In this document: positions 1 to 8,594 of the stretch, one piece after another
Numbering within the stretch: position 1 is the stretch's first letter
Layout: each line of letters opens with the position of its first letter
Assembly (NCBI GenBank): GCA_016794345.1
Contig: JAEUKE010000129.1
Span: 1-64,000 of the forward strand
DNA: 64,000 nt
Origin: Myxococcales bacterium
Lineage (GTDB): Bacteria; Myxococcota_A; Polyangia; Polyangiales; Polyangiaceae
Direction: 5' to 3'
Position numbers and translations under genes: made by a program
Notes under the pieces: model-generated
Database searches by the model: none
What the model was told of the DNA's origin: nothing
What the model saw: the letters and a program-made list of their open reading frames with translations, nothing else

Positions 1-77
1 TGCACCGACGCCATACCTCCGGTCGCCAGCAGCGCGCCGAGCTCGTATCGACCGATGCGCTTCGACCCGTTGCCCAC
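1..77 (-). CDS. Ser/Thr protein kinase, N-terminus only (runs off the left edge)
   Basis: Read on the minus strand from a GTG at 77-75, the first 25 codons give MGNGSKRIGRYELG followed by LLATGGMASVH. This is the start of a Hanks-type kinase: the RIGRYEL strand and a glycine loop of the GGMASVH type usual in myxobacterial kinases. The rest lies outside the window, so catalytic residues and any membrane segment cannot be checked. It is divergent from the DUF2169 gene at 361. The shared 283-bp gap holds a pair of inverted repeats. No convincing sigma54 promoter was found on the minus strand for this gene. Start choice is uncertain. Confidence 0.7.
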   Translation of the reverse strand, partial: MGNGSKRIGRYELGALLATGGMASV

Positions 78-144
78 CGCGGCCAGTTCTACCCGCTCGC
101 AGACACGTTGTCACCGCTCGCGGCCAGCGCTCGACCGCCGCGCA

Positions 145-233
145 TGATCGGTTGGATCGTCCAGACTCGCGCGCAGGCGTGCCGGCTGCGCCCGCGGGCG
201 GCGACGGGCGAGGATGCGTGATCGACCGGATCA
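145..233. promoter_or_regulatory. Pair of YGATC-N5-GATCR inverted repeats (island operator, pair 1)
   Basis: Two 15-bp inverted repeats: TGATCGGTTGGATCG at 145-159 and TGATCGACCGGATCA at 219-233. Their centres are 74 bp apart, about seven helical turns. They lie about 206 and 132 bp upstream of the start site predicted from the sigma54 promoter at 332-347, the distance expected for upstream activating sequences of an enhancer-binding protein. Five similar pairs occur in the first 20.4 kb. Confidence 0.75.
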
Positions 234-331
234 TGCGGCGCTTGCGGCGGCTCGGGCCCGACGCTCTGCCTCTTGGCGATGGAATACGGGACCACAACAT
301 TCCGCCCGCGGCCGTCTAGTGCGGGACGGTT

Positions 332-347
332 TGGCACGTCCGGTGCC
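332..347 (+). promoter_or_regulatory. Sigma54 (-24/-12) promoter, almost leaderless
   Basis: TGGCACGTCCGGTGCC has the invariant GG and GC at the correct 10-bp spacing and a perfect TGGCAC -24 block. The C of the -12 GC is 15 nt before the ATG at 361, so the predicted transcript starts only about 2-4 nt before the start codon. Confidence 0.65.
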
Positions 348-360
348 TGGGGGAACCATC

Positions 361-1488
361 ATGAACGCTAGCCTTGCCTCGCGGGGTAACTCCGCGCACG
401 CCCAGCGGCCCGCGGCGATTCCTCGACCCCGGCTCGAGTCACTCGACAACCAGACGCCGTTCCGGGTGTTCCAGTTCGACAAGATGGGGCCGGGCAGGCG
501 CTTCTTTGACGTGGTCGCCATCAAGGGCTCGTTTCAGCTCGCTCCCGGTCGGCTGCAGGAGGCCGAGTCGATCACGCCGTTTCGCCTCTGCGACGAAGCA
601 TGGGTCTCGGACGACCCGGAGCGGTCCAGCCTCCGGTACGCGGGTGACCTCCTGCTGGTCAAGACCACGACGGACGTCCTCCTCAGCGGGTGCGTCCACG
701 CGCCGCGCGGGGAGCCGTGTCAGGAATGGGAGGCGGGAGTCCTCGTGCACGGAGGCGGAGAGTCGCTCGCGCGTTCCGTCCTAACGGTCACAGGGCCGCG
801 CGAGTTCCGGTACTCGCACCTCGGTGGCTGGGTCTTGTCGGACTCGGTAGCGGCGACGAGCGTCCCGATCCGCTACGAGATCGCGTACGGCGGTCCTCGT
901 AACGGAAGCTTCGACGCCCCGGATTGCCGGCGCCGGCCGGCGTTTCGTGCCAACCCCTCGGGAACCGGGGAGACGCTCAGCGAGCCGGACAGGCGTGAGC
1001 CGATTCCGGCTCCCCAGTGGATGCGCCCGACCGAGCGCCCTTCGAGGCTGAATCGCCCCATCGTGCCTGTGGGCTTTGGGCCAATCGCTCGCCACTGGTC
1101 GAGTCGATCCGTCCTGGGAGGGACGTATGACGCAAGCTGGCGGGCAAGAGCTCACGAGGGAGTGATCGACTACCCTGCCGACTTCGATCCGCGCTTCTTT
1201 CAATGTGCTCCGAAGGAGCTCCAGACGACGCGCTACCTCCGCGGCAACGAGTGGCTGGCGCTCAGCTCTGCCGCCGCAGGGTTCGGGCAGCTCGCGACCC
1301 AGCTGCCTGGTCTGGCGATCGGTGCGCAGCTCGAGACTGCGACGCGAATGGGACGAGTCTTGGCTCCGCTCGACACCGTCACCGTCGATCTCGACCGCGG
1401 CGTCGTGGATCTGGTCTGGCGGCTCACGTTGGACCAGCACCTCGGCATCGGGACGTGTGGGCTGCACCTGCTCACGGTTCCGGACTGA
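361..1488 (+). CDS. DUF2169 family protein, T6SS cargo adaptor type (copy 1)
   Basis: The 375-aa protein carries the DUF2169 opening TPFRVFQFDK followed by a GRRFFDVVAIKGSF-like strand, and later the SVPIRYEIAYGG and PSRLNRP blocks that recur in the family. DUF2169 proteins are commonly encoded beside vgrG and effector genes. At least one (next to Agrobacterium Tde2) is needed to load its effector on VgrG, so a cytoplasmic adaptor or chaperone role is likely. I chose ATG 361 rather than 214: translation from 214 would run through an operator repeat and the sigma54 promoter, and residues before 361 look non-coding. A secreted lipoprotein follows after 106 bp without its own clear promoter, suggesting an operon. 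It is one of three DUF2169 genes in the island. Confidence 0.85.
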   Translation: MNASLASRGNSAHAQRPAAIPRPRLESLDNQTPFRVFQFDKMGPGRRFFDVVAIKGSFQLAPGRLQEAESITPFRLCDEAWVSDDPERSSLRYAGDLLLVKTTTDVLLSGCVHAPRGEPCQEWEAGVLVHGGGESLARSVLTVTGPREFRYSHLGGWVLSDSVAATSVPIRYEIAYGGPRNGSFDAPDCRRRPAFRANPSGTGETLSEPDRREPIPAPQWMRPTERPSRLNRPIVPVGFGPIARHWSSRSVLGGTYDASWRARAHEGVIDYPADFDPRFFQCAPKELQTTRYLRGNEWLALSSAAAGFGQLATQLPGLAIGAQLETATRMGRVLAPLDTVTVDLDRGVVDLVWRLTLDQHLGIGTCGLHLLTVPD

Positions 1489-1594
1489 GCTGAACGTTTC
1501 AGGCATATCGGCCGGGCCTTTCAAAGCCAGCGCCGCGAGGCTCAACACACGGACGTTGCTAGCAGCGGTCGATACCTGCCACCATCTCTGCAGA

Positions 1595-2944
1595 GTGAGG
1601 TCGAACACCATCATCAGTGCGCTCCTCGCGATCCCGCTCGGGTGCGGCGAAGCTCCGCCGCCGCTCGCTGCGTCCCCCCCGCCGTGCCCCACGGCCCGAT
1701 CGAGCAGGCTTCCGGCGTCGCCCCTCAAGTTGGGCCACTACATGACCGCGGATGGCGTGACGGGTTTCGTTCTGGACCGGACGCGCGAGCCCGCTCGCAT
1801 CCGGTTCGATGGAGAAGCGGCGGTCTTCCAGCTCACGATGGAGGAGCTTCGCACCCCCGGAGCGCAATACCTGGGAGTCTCGTATCTGACCCCCTCAGGC
1901 AAGTCGCTCGTGCGCGTGTCGAAGGAGGGCCAGATCGAGCTGTCCCGTGGTGCGGACCTCGTGCCTGTCGTCCGCGATGGTGACGCAGAGCCGCTTCCGA
2001 CAGCCACCGTGACCGGCGTGCCTCGCGCCAGGGTGGATGAGTCGGCGCAGCTGCGCGCGGAGCTGACAAAGCAGGCCGTGGTGACACGCTTTGCAGGCGT
2101 GACCGTGGAGGACTCGTTCAGGCTCGACGTCATCGAGCGCGTGTTCGGGGAGGCTCCGGAGGAGCTGTTGGTCAGTCCGGCGGACGGCGATCTGGAGGTG
2201 GAGTACCTCCCGATCGAGCCGCCGTCAGGGGGCTCGGATGACCAGCAATGGCGATCGCTCAGCCCATTCACCGGCCTCGGCGTTCCTTGGGCTCATTCTG
2301 CGGAAGGCCTTGGGCGCTTTGGTGTGGTCTCACGCGCGCACACCAACCCCAAGGGGTACACGGACATCACCCTGACGAGGCTGGACGGCTATCCGGAGTC
2401 GCGGCTCCCCACCGCCCCGGGCTTGGTCTGGGCGGTCCAGACGCATTCTGTGGTCTTCCTGACAGCTGACGGCGGCCGCTATGGTGTGCCGATCCGGCAG
2501 GTCGAGCCGGGCGGCCGTTTACGCGACGCGCTCTTCCGCGCCGCGACGCTCGATCGGGCGACCTGGCCAGCGCACGTCGAGCACCTCCACCTCAGCGAGA
2601 GCGCTATCCGCCATCGGACCAAGATCGGCGAGCTGGAACAGCAGCACCTTGCGTCGATCGATGCGGCGGAGGAGCGGTGGTTGGAGTGCACACGCAGTCG
2701 CTGGGCAGCCATCCCAGGATTGCTCGATCAGCTGGCGCTGTACTCCTCGGCCTCCGTGACGGACCGACGACGGTTCGATGAGCGGAAGTGGTCGCTACGA
2801 CCCAGAGTGGTCGAAGCGTGCCGCAAACACGTGGTCGAGTACGAGAACGCGATGCTCAAGGCCCTCGAGAGGATCAACGCGCGACGCCAGGCGATGCTGG
2901 ATCGGCTTCGCGACCGGCGCGCGCGGCCTGTCGTCACGCGGTGA
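1595..2944 (+). CDS. Lipoprotein of an unrecognised family with an LGHYMTADG block (copy 1)
   Basis: The 449-aa protein starts at a GTG chosen because it gives a short lipoprotein signal: a hydrophobic stretch ending AIPLGC, with lipobox Cys17, then a Pro-rich linker. The mature part contains LGHYMTADG, a DR..P.RIRFD strand, RDGDAEPLPTATVTG, a FRLDVIERV..EAPEELL block and a charged C-terminal helical region (from about residue 330) rich in Arg and Glu. The protein encoded at 17957-19288 on the minus strand is a clear paralogue, sharing all these blocks in the same order. I do not recognise the family. Its place downstream of a DUF2169 adaptor would fit a periplasmic immunity or cell-envelope partner of a secreted cargo, but that is inference. 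Confidence 0.8.
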   Translation: MRSNTIISALLAIPLGCGEAPPPLAASPPPCPTARSSRLPASPLKLGHYMTADGVTGFVLDRTREPARIRFDGEAAVFQLTMEELRTPGAQYLGVSYLTPSGKSLVRVSKEGQIELSRGADLVPVVRDGDAEPLPTATVTGVPRARVDESAQLRAELTKQAVVTRFAGVTVEDSFRLDVIERVFGEAPEELLVSPADGDLEVEYLPIEPPSGGSDDQQWRSLSPFTGLGVPWAHSAEGLGRFGVVSRAHTNPKGYTDITLTRLDGYPESRLPTAPGLVWAVQTHSVVFLTADGGRYGVPIRQVEPGGRLRDALFRAATLDRATWPAHVEHLHLSESAIRHRTKIGELEQQHLASIDAAEERWLECTRSRWAAIPGLLDQLALYSSASVTDRRRFDERKWSLRPRVVEACRKHVVEYENAMLKALERINARRQAMLDRLRDRRARPVVTR

Positions 2945-2964
2945 GGACTGTCCAGAGTAGGAGA

Positions 2965-2980
2965 GCTCTCGGAAGAGAGC
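2965..2980 (+). terminator. Possible weak terminator hairpin
   Basis: GCTCTC-GGAA-GAGAGC is a perfect 6-bp stem with a stable GNRA-type loop, 20 bp after the lipoprotein stop. No U-tract follows, so it may be only a 3' end stabiliser. Confidence 0.3.
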
Positions 2981-3053
2981 CCAGCTGAGATCGAGGCCGA
3001 GCCAAGCCAATGCGGCCGGAATCCCTATCCCCGCGATTCCATCGCGCCCCGAC

Positions 3054-3713
3054 TCACTTCCAGTATCGGGGACAAGTGGCATAGTCGTCACAGAAGGCGT
3101 CGTTGATCGCGCTGGGATCGATATTGCACCAGTCTCCCGAGAATTCGGCTTGCATAATCTTCATTGGTACGTCTGGTCCCAAGTTGCTGGAATCCTTCTG
3201 GACTATCGTGACGCCCATCCCCACCGCGAGGCCGATTGCGCAGTCGTAGGTTCCATCGGCATTGGGTTTTCCGTCGCGCCTGCTGCCGTCGACCGGGTGT
3301 CCCGCTTTTTTGGTAGAGAGAAAAGAAGAGGTTTCCCTTTGCTTGCATGCCCCCGGGAAGGTCCAGGGCGGCTGAATTCGTCTTGGCCCCAAAGCTGCTG
3401 TAGTTCTGCAGCCCATCCAACGTCCCGATGCCCGCTGTCGCCTTGACAAAGGGGGTGAAGTTCATGCCGAAGTCCGTGTACAGCTGTCCCGACTCCAGAA
3501 GGCTCTGCGTGATCTTCGTCTCGAAGCCGTACTTGCCATACTTGTCGAGCCAGTCCAATGCGGAATCGGGGAGAAAATCCTTCAGCTTCTTGGGGACTAG
3601 ATCGTCCGGTTTCAGTTCCGCCTGACCGAGCTGAACTCGAGGCTCGCTGGTCCCCACTTGCCCGGTAAAGAGGCGCCCACATGTGTTTGAATCTTGCAAT
3701 CTTCGTCGGCCAC
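3054..3713 (-). pseudogene. Cargo-like gene with two compensating frameshifts
   Basis: No single frame reads the gene. A GTG at 3713, with GGAGG 6 nt upstream, opens MADEDCKIQTHVG. Sense then continues in a second frame as RLFTGQVGTSEPRVQLGQ through KYGKYGFETKITQ to FFSLYQK. At an A6 run near 3307-3312 it returns to the first frame as AGHPVDGSRRDGKPNADG and ends with CDDYATCPRYWK at 3054. The two shifts cancel. The product would be about 218 aa without a signal peptide, with several Cys in the last third and lower GC than its neighbours. I do not recognise the family. It has its own operator pair and sigma54-like promoters, and its first codons loosely resemble the 19410-20066 protein (a Cys-Gly-Arg near the start). 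The alternatives are a decayed T6SS cargo or toxin gene, or base-calling errors at homopolymers. The first shift point (a GGG near 3690) is less certain than the second. Confidence 0.55.
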
Positions 3714-3734
3714 TGATTGCCTCCACTCGCTGCT

Positions 3735-3766
3735 TGCTGACTTGGTGCCGAAGCAAGCTTCAGGCC
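3735..3766 (-). promoter_or_regulatory. Candidate sigma54 promoters for the frameshifted gene
   Basis: Two overlapping minus-strand matches have the GG-N10-GC spacing: CGGCACCAAGTCAGCA (3750-3735; perfect -24, poor -12) and TGGCCTGAAGCTTGCT (3767-3752; weaker -24, perfect TTGC). The second would give a leader of about 28 nt that includes the GGAGG before GTG 3713. Confidence 0.45.
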
Positions 3767-3893
3767 AGCTCGGACCTCGCTGCAACGGCACACGACACGC
3801 GTGGCGATCGGTCGATCCCCTTGCCCCAGAAAGCGGCGACTCTTCGCTCGAGACCGGGCGTACTCGAATTGGCGCCAACCCGTCGCGAGGGGG

Positions 3894-3950
3894 CGATCAG
3901 GCCGATCGGTGCTGCTCGCGGCCCGGGGGCAAAGGTGATCGATCGGATCG
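3894..3950. promoter_or_regulatory. Pair of YGATC-N5-GATCR inverted repeats (pair 2)
   Basis: CGATCAGGCCGATCG at 3894-3908 and TGATCGATCGGATCG at 3936-3950 have centres 42 bp apart, four helical turns. They lie between the 3' end of the kinase-AAA-TPR gene and the promoter of the frameshifted cargo gene. The 206-bp gap holds nothing else I can recognise. Confidence 0.7.
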
Positions 3951-3962
3951 CACGACGTCCGG

Positions 3963-6900
3963 TCAGGCGACGTCGAGCTCCTTCGCGAGCATGCGGAGCC
4001 GAGTTCGAAACGGGGTCGCCAGGTAGGCGGCGCGGACTCGGTCCTCTTTGATCTGGTCTGCGAAGTGCTGAACGAGCGCCACGCCTCTGCGCGCCGCGGC
4101 AGCAGCCTCGTCGACTCGGCCGAGGTCGAACAGAGCTCGGGCTTCCGTGAGCCTCGCTCGCTCTTCGAGCTCGTGCAGGTGGCTCGACTGGATGATCGCC
4201 AGAGCCGCCTGAACGAAGCGCAGGCCTGTGGAGAGCCGACCGAGCTCGACGTGACACGCAGCCAGCTCCGCCATCGCTGCAGCAAGCGTGGGCGGCGTGC
4301 GAGACGCGCGCTCCACTGCACGCTTCGCCTCGATCTCGGCCTCGTGGAGTCGTCCGAGGCTGCTGAGGGCGCGCGCGAGATAGACGCGGGCTCTCACCTC
4401 GATGCTACGGTCGTGTTGCTCCTCGGCTGCCTGCGTAGCCAGCATGAGCTCATGCAGAGCAGCGCTGTCCCCGCTCGCAAGGCGAGCCCAGGCGTATTGG
4501 GCGAGCGCCTCGGGCAGCACGGAGCGCCAGCCGAAGATCCTCGCTTCACGGATGACGTCCTCGAGCACCTCCCGGGCGCCGTGGTCGTGTCCGGCGTGCA
4601 GCAACAGATCCGCGAGCTGGATGCGTGTTGCTGCGGCGGCCCGGTGGCGTCCGTCCTCCGCATACCGGCTCGCCGCGGACGCGAGGTCGGAGACGGCTGC
4701 GTCGAACTCGCCGCGGCTCCTCTCGAGCGCGCCGCGAAGCGTGAGAAGCGGGGCCTGTACCGTTCGGGCGTCGAAGCAGCCATGGGCGACGGCTTCGATC
4801 TTCCGGAAGAGCCCGTCGATCGCCTGCGTTTCGCCGTTTTGACAGGCGTCTGAGGCGAGGCGAATGACGGAGAGGAGCGTGGAGGTGGACACGAAGTGGT
4901 CCTTGAGCAGATCCTCTGCTTCCGCGGCGAGCCCCCGATGCACCGAGTGCTCTCCCGAACGGAGCGCAGCCGAGGAGAGAATGCCCGCCGCCTGAGCCCA
5001 CGGCGGGGTACCTCGTGCGAGCGACTGCATCGCCGTGCGTGCATCGGTGGTTGCTCCCGATGGGTCGCCCAGCCAGAGCTTGGCTTCCGCCTGAATGAGG
5101 AGGAGCTCGCCGGTCGCGTCGTCCCCGCGGGCGATGGCGAGGCCCCTGGCAGCGAGATCCAGCGCGCCGTTCAGGTCCTCGGCCCGGAGCGCGTGACGGG
5201 CGGCGCGATGGCACCAGATCGCCGCAGCCCGAGGCTCCTGCCCGGTGAGGAAGTGCTCGGCGACGATCGCAGGCTCATCGCGAGCGTCGAGCGCGAGGTG
5301 CTCGCCAGCGACTCGATGCCCGGCGCGGAGCTCGAAGGGATCGAGCCCAGCGTGGATGACCTTGACCAGTACGGGATGAGCGAATCGCCACCACCCGTCG
5401 TCGTCGTCTTCGGTCGCAGGACGAAGGAGGGCCAGGGCCGCGAGCCGTTCGAGACCACCGTCGAGCTCCGCTCGGGAGATGCGGTCGGCGAGAATCCGAC
5501 GGACACCGGTCTTGGGGAAACGCTCCCCGAAGACCGCGGCGGCACGCAGGATCGCTCGCTCGTGCTTTCGCAGGCTCAGCAAGCAGGATTCGAACCACTG
5601 CTCGAGCACGGGCCCTGGGTTCTCGCCACCGCCCAGCTGCGCTGCCTCCACGAGCTCCTCTGCCACCCGTGGATTCCCGCCGGAGAGGAGGACGAGTCGC
5701 TCGACCTCTGCAGGAGGAGCATCCTCCCCGAGGCCCGGTTGGATCAGGGCGCGTGCCGCCTCGACATCCAGAGGCGCGAGGTCGATTCGCCCCGAGGCGC
5801 CGTCCGTCAGGGACGTCAGGGCGGGGATGTCGCCGTGGGGTCTCGCGAGCGCCACGACGAAGAGCGGCGCTGACGAGAATGTCCGCATCAGGTGGTCGAC
5901 GAGACCAAGTGATGGTGCATCGACGTTCGGTGCGTCGTCGATCACGACGAGTAGCGGTTGTTGCGCGAGCACTTTGCGAGCCAGCTCCAGGATGCCGCGT
6001 CGATAGTCGTCCCACGAGAGCGTGGTGTCGACGAGTGTCGTGGCGTGCGCCCCCCCCACCGAGAGCGCCTGATAGACCGACTCGATGACTGCGCCGGATT
6101 GGAGGGTCGCGTCGTCCCCGACCAGGCTGCGAAGTGCGGCTCTCAGGCGCGCTCGGGAGAAGCGGGGGCTCAGACCGAGCGCGGCGCGGAGCCCTCGGGC
6201 GAGCGCGCGAAGCGCAGCGAGGCGTCCGCCGGGCTCCCCGGTGCAGAGCAAGACGAAGGGGTCCAATTCGCGGACGGACGGGTGACGAAGGAGCTCGAAC
6301 CGCAGCCGAGTCTTGCCGAGCCCGGCGCCCCCCTCGACGACGAAGGTTCGAGCACGCCCTTCTGCGACGCAGGCTTGGAAGGTGGCGACGAGTGTCGCGA
6401 GCTCTCTCTCGCGTCCCGCGAAGCCGCCGCCCCCCCCACGTGAATGCAGCCGAACGCCCAGACGAGCACCGAGGAGGACTCTGCGCTGCCCTCGGGGCTC
6501 GATGTCGAAGGTCGCGAAGAGGATGCGCGCGACGTCCTCGTCGAGCTCGATCCCGTCGATGGCGCCGCCTCGGACCGCCGCGCTGACGGGCGTTGCCATT
6601 GGTTCGGATGTCGCGATGATCCCTCGGGCCTGGGGCCAGGCCTCGGCCACTGCCAGCGCGCAACGCGCGACCCTCTGAGCGGCCTCCACCACCTCGCATC
6701 CGGGATCGTGCTCGATCGACCAGGTTCTCGGGCCGGAGGCTACCACCCGCACTCCGAACGGGTGGGCGATCTTCGAGAGCGCAGGCTCGCTCATCGATGG
6801 TGCCGCGCGCCCGTCGATCTGGCCCCGTACCTGCGATCGATGGATGTGGGGGCGGCCCCAATCGATCTCGGAGGGCTCGGCTGAACGTAGACGGAAGGAA

Positions 6901-7721
6901 GCGCCAAGCTCCTCCAGCGCTTCCAGCACCGCTTGTCCGTGCGCGGGTCGGGCTACCGGCTCCTTCGCCAGCATCGAATCAACCAGGTCCGTGAGCCTCG
7001 GCGGCAGGTCGGGTACCGCCTGCGCCAGAGGGATGTGGGGTTCAGAGAGAATCGCGTGCAGCAGCCCGCGCAAGTTTGACGCGTCGAATGCGGGGCGACC
7101 CGTGAAGCAGCGATAGAGGATGCCTCCCAGCGAGAAGACGTCGCTTCGCGGATCGATGTGAGGCTCCCCGCGTGCTTGCTCGGGCGAGACATAGCGGGGG
7201 GTTCCGAGGAACTGGCCGGGCTCGGTCACGGTAGTCTCGGCGCCGACGCCGAACGACCGCGCGAGGCCGAAGTCGATCAGCTTGATACAGCGGCTCTGGC
7301 TCTCGAAGCGGATGTTGGCGGGTTTCAGGTCACGATGGAGAAGGCCGCGAGCGTGGACATGGGAGAGACCCGCTGCGAGCTTGAGCGCGATGTCGAGGCC
7401 GGTTAGGAGGTCGGTTGGGCCAGGCCGCAGGTAGGTCTCGAGATCCTCGCCGTCGACCCATTCCGTGACGATGAAACGTCCGTGATGCTGATCGACGCCG
7501 CTCTCGACGTGGCAAGCGATGTTGGGGTGATCGAGCTTCTTGAGCGCCGCCCCTTCGCGCAAGAAGCGCACTCGCTCCTCGACCGAGGGAGCGGAGAACA
7601 GTGTCTTGACTGCAACCGGACGGTCCTCGCGGAGATCCCAGGCCCGCCAGACCTTTCCGGTCGGGCGATCCGAGAGCGCCTCGTCGAGACGGAATCGACC
7701 GGCGATCGTCGTCGCATTCAC
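3963..7721 (-). CDS. Ser/Thr kinase-AAA ATPase-TPR regulator
   Basis: A 1252-aa multidomain protein. The N-terminal kinase (about residues 9-280) has Lys39 in VAVKTL, HRDLKPAN at 129-136, a DFGLA motif and SPEQARGE, but the glycine loop is degenerate (ALSDRPTG). A poorly defined linker follows. From about residue 440 an AAA/STAND-type ATPase starts with FAGRERELATL and a Walker A GGAGLGKTR, with a Walker B-like LLVVIDDAP. The last roughly 450 residues are Ala-rich helical repeats of TPR type. There is no membrane segment, so it is probably cytoplasmic. This kinase-AAA-TPR layout is common in myxobacteria and usually regulatory. It is the last gene of a minus-strand operon after DUF2169 copy 2 and an ADP-ribosyltransferase (gap of 33 bp), so it may gate assembly or expression of that cargo by phosphorylation. 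The ATG at 7721 begins just before the kinase domain. Confidence 0.85.
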   Translation of the reverse strand: MNATTIAGRFRLDEALSDRPTGKVWRAWDLREDRPVAVKTLFSAPSVEERVRFLREGAALKKLDHPNIACHVESGVDQHHGRFIVTEWVDGEDLETYLRPGPTDLLTGLDIALKLAAGLSHVHARGLLHRDLKPANIRFESQSRCIKLIDFGLARSFGVGAETTVTEPGQFLGTPRYVSPEQARGEPHIDPRSDVFSLGGILYRCFTGRPAFDASNLRGLLHAILSEPHIPLAQAVPDLPPRLTDLVDSMLAKEPVARPAHGQAVLEALEELGASFRLRSAEPSEIDWGRPHIHRSQVRGQIDGRAAPSMSEPALSKIAHPFGVRVVASGPRTWSIEHDPGCEVVEAAQRVARCALAVAEAWPQARGIIATSEPMATPVSAAVRGGAIDGIELDEDVARILFATFDIEPRGQRRVLLGARLGVRLHSRGGGGGFAGRERELATLVATFQACVAEGRARTFVVEGGAGLGKTRLRFELLRHPSVRELDPFVLLCTGEPGGRLAALRALARGLRAALGLSPRFSRARLRAALRSLVGDDATLQSGAVIESVYQALSVGGAHATTLVDTTLSWDDYRRGILELARKVLAQQPLLVVIDDAPNVDAPSLGLVDHLMRTFSSAPLFVVALARPHGDIPALTSLTDGASGRIDLAPLDVEAARALIQPGLGEDAPPAEVERLVLLSGGNPRVAEELVEAAQLGGGENPGPVLEQWFESCLLSLRKHERAILRAAAVFGERFPKTGVRRILADRISRAELDGGLERLAALALLRPATEDDDDGWWRFAHPVLVKVIHAGLDPFELRAGHRVAGEHLALDARDEPAIVAEHFLTGQEPRAAAIWCHRAARHALRAEDLNGALDLAARGLAIARGDDATGELLLIQAEAKLWLGDPSGATTDARTAMQSLARGTPPWAQAAGILSSAALRSGEHSVHRGLAAEAEDLLKDHFVSTSTLLSVIRLASDACQNGETQAIDGLFRKIEAVAHGCFDARTVQAPLLTLRGALERSRGEFDAAVSDLASAASRYAEDGRHRAAAATRIQLADLLLHAGHDHGAREVLEDVIREARIFGWRSVLPEALAQYAWARLASGDSAALHELMLATQAAEEQHDRSIEVRARVYLARALSSLGRLHEAEIEAKRAVERASRTPPTLAAAMAELAACHVELGRLSTGLRFVQAALAIIQSSHLHELEERARLTEARALFDLGRVDEAAAAARRGVALVQHFADQIKEDRVRAAYLATPFRTRLRMLAKELDVA

Positions 7722-7754
7722 CGCCGAGATGGTATCAGCATCTGGAGGGCGAGG

Positions 7755-8567
7755 TCAGATCGGTTCCAGTAGCTCGGTGTAGCTGTACCCGTAGAGCTTC
7801 TTCTCGACCTCGATTTTGACGGGTTTGTAGAGCGGGCTGAGCAGGAGCGACTCGAGAATCACCTCGCCGCGGAGCACCGCGTCCGCGACCTCCTTGACCT
7901 TCCGTGGATCGCGGGCGTCCTTCGCGTCAGCGAGGACGCCGATCGGCGTGAGGGCGACCGAGAAGCCGGCCCCGATGGAACGAAGCGCGGTTCCGGCGAA
8001 CGGTCGCCAGGACCCGATCCGCACCGTTGCAGCCTTGAGGCGCGTCCAGGTTCCGGTCTCGCCGTCTTCCGAGCGGATCGCAGCTTGCCGGACGAACACC
8101 GGGCGTACTCGGGTAATACTCTCGCGCGGCGCGCGCGCGATGAGCGCCTCTTCCTCGCCAGGGACACCTCCAACGAGCACGCGGGCTGCGAGGACCCCTT
8201 CGATCTCGTACTCGAAGACCTGGTAGAGGACGCTCACGCCCCGTGTCGCGGCTCCGCGAATCCAGGCGCTCGCTTGCGCCTCGGTGGGACCCCTCAGGAC
8301 GTGGTCGGTGATGAAGTCAGAGTTTCTCAGATTGTAGGGGTTGCCAGCCCGCAAGCACGTCGAGACGAAGCACGAGCCACCGGTCGAGCCGGGGGCGACG
8401 TGCTCCGCCATGCCGAGTGGAGGCTTCGCCGGGTTCGGCAGGAAGCCCCCCGCATCCCACACCGCGCGTGGGGGCCGCCCATCGAGGCGGTAGACGGAGC
8501 TCCGCTCCACCGGAAAGCCCGCTCGCCCAGCCTGTCGCTCGAAGTCGTCGAACGCGTACTCTGTCAT
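7755..8567 (-). CDS. ADP-ribosyltransferase toxin, cholera-toxin A1-like
   Basis: The 270-aa protein has the three catalytic signatures of R-S-E mono-ADP-ribosyltransferases in order: VYRLDGRPP with Arg27, matching the LYRADSRPP of cholera toxin A; FVSTC with Ser69-Thr70, matching the STS strand; and GEEEALIARAP with Glu138 and Glu140, matching the E-x-E loop followed by the same ALxxxxP spacing as in cholera toxin. GG.LP after the Arg strand also agrees. It therefore probably transfers ADP-ribose from NAD to a protein arginine. There is no signal peptide, as expected for a T6SS cargo delivered by VgrG. The ATG has a GGGGAG-type ribosome site and lies 27 bp after the DUF2169 copy 2 stop, so adaptor, toxin and kinase form one operon. 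The third residue of STS is Cys71, a small deviation. No obvious immunity gene (such as an ADP-ribosyl hydrolase) is visible next to it. Confidence 0.8.
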   Translation of the reverse strand: MTEYAFDDFERQAGRAGFPVERSSVYRLDGRPPRAVWDAGGFLPNPAKPPLGMAEHVAPGSTGGSCFVSTCLRAGNPYNLRNSDFITDHVLRGPTEAQASAWIRGAATRGVSVLYQVFEYEIEGVLAARVLVGGVPGEEEALIARAPRESITRVRPVFVRQAAIRSEDGETGTWTRLKAATVRIGSWRPFAGTALRSIGAGFSVALTPIGVLADAKDARDPRKVKEVADAVLRGEVILESLLLSPLYKPVKIEVEKKLYGYSYTELLEPI

Positions 8568-8594
8568 GGCTCGTCTCCCCGTCTCGGGTCTCCG

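Noticed and set aside
4065..4853. Several 100-260-codon frames opposite the kinase-AAA-TPR gene
   Set aside because: Antisense shadows caused by high GC; no ribosome site, motif or start context supports them.
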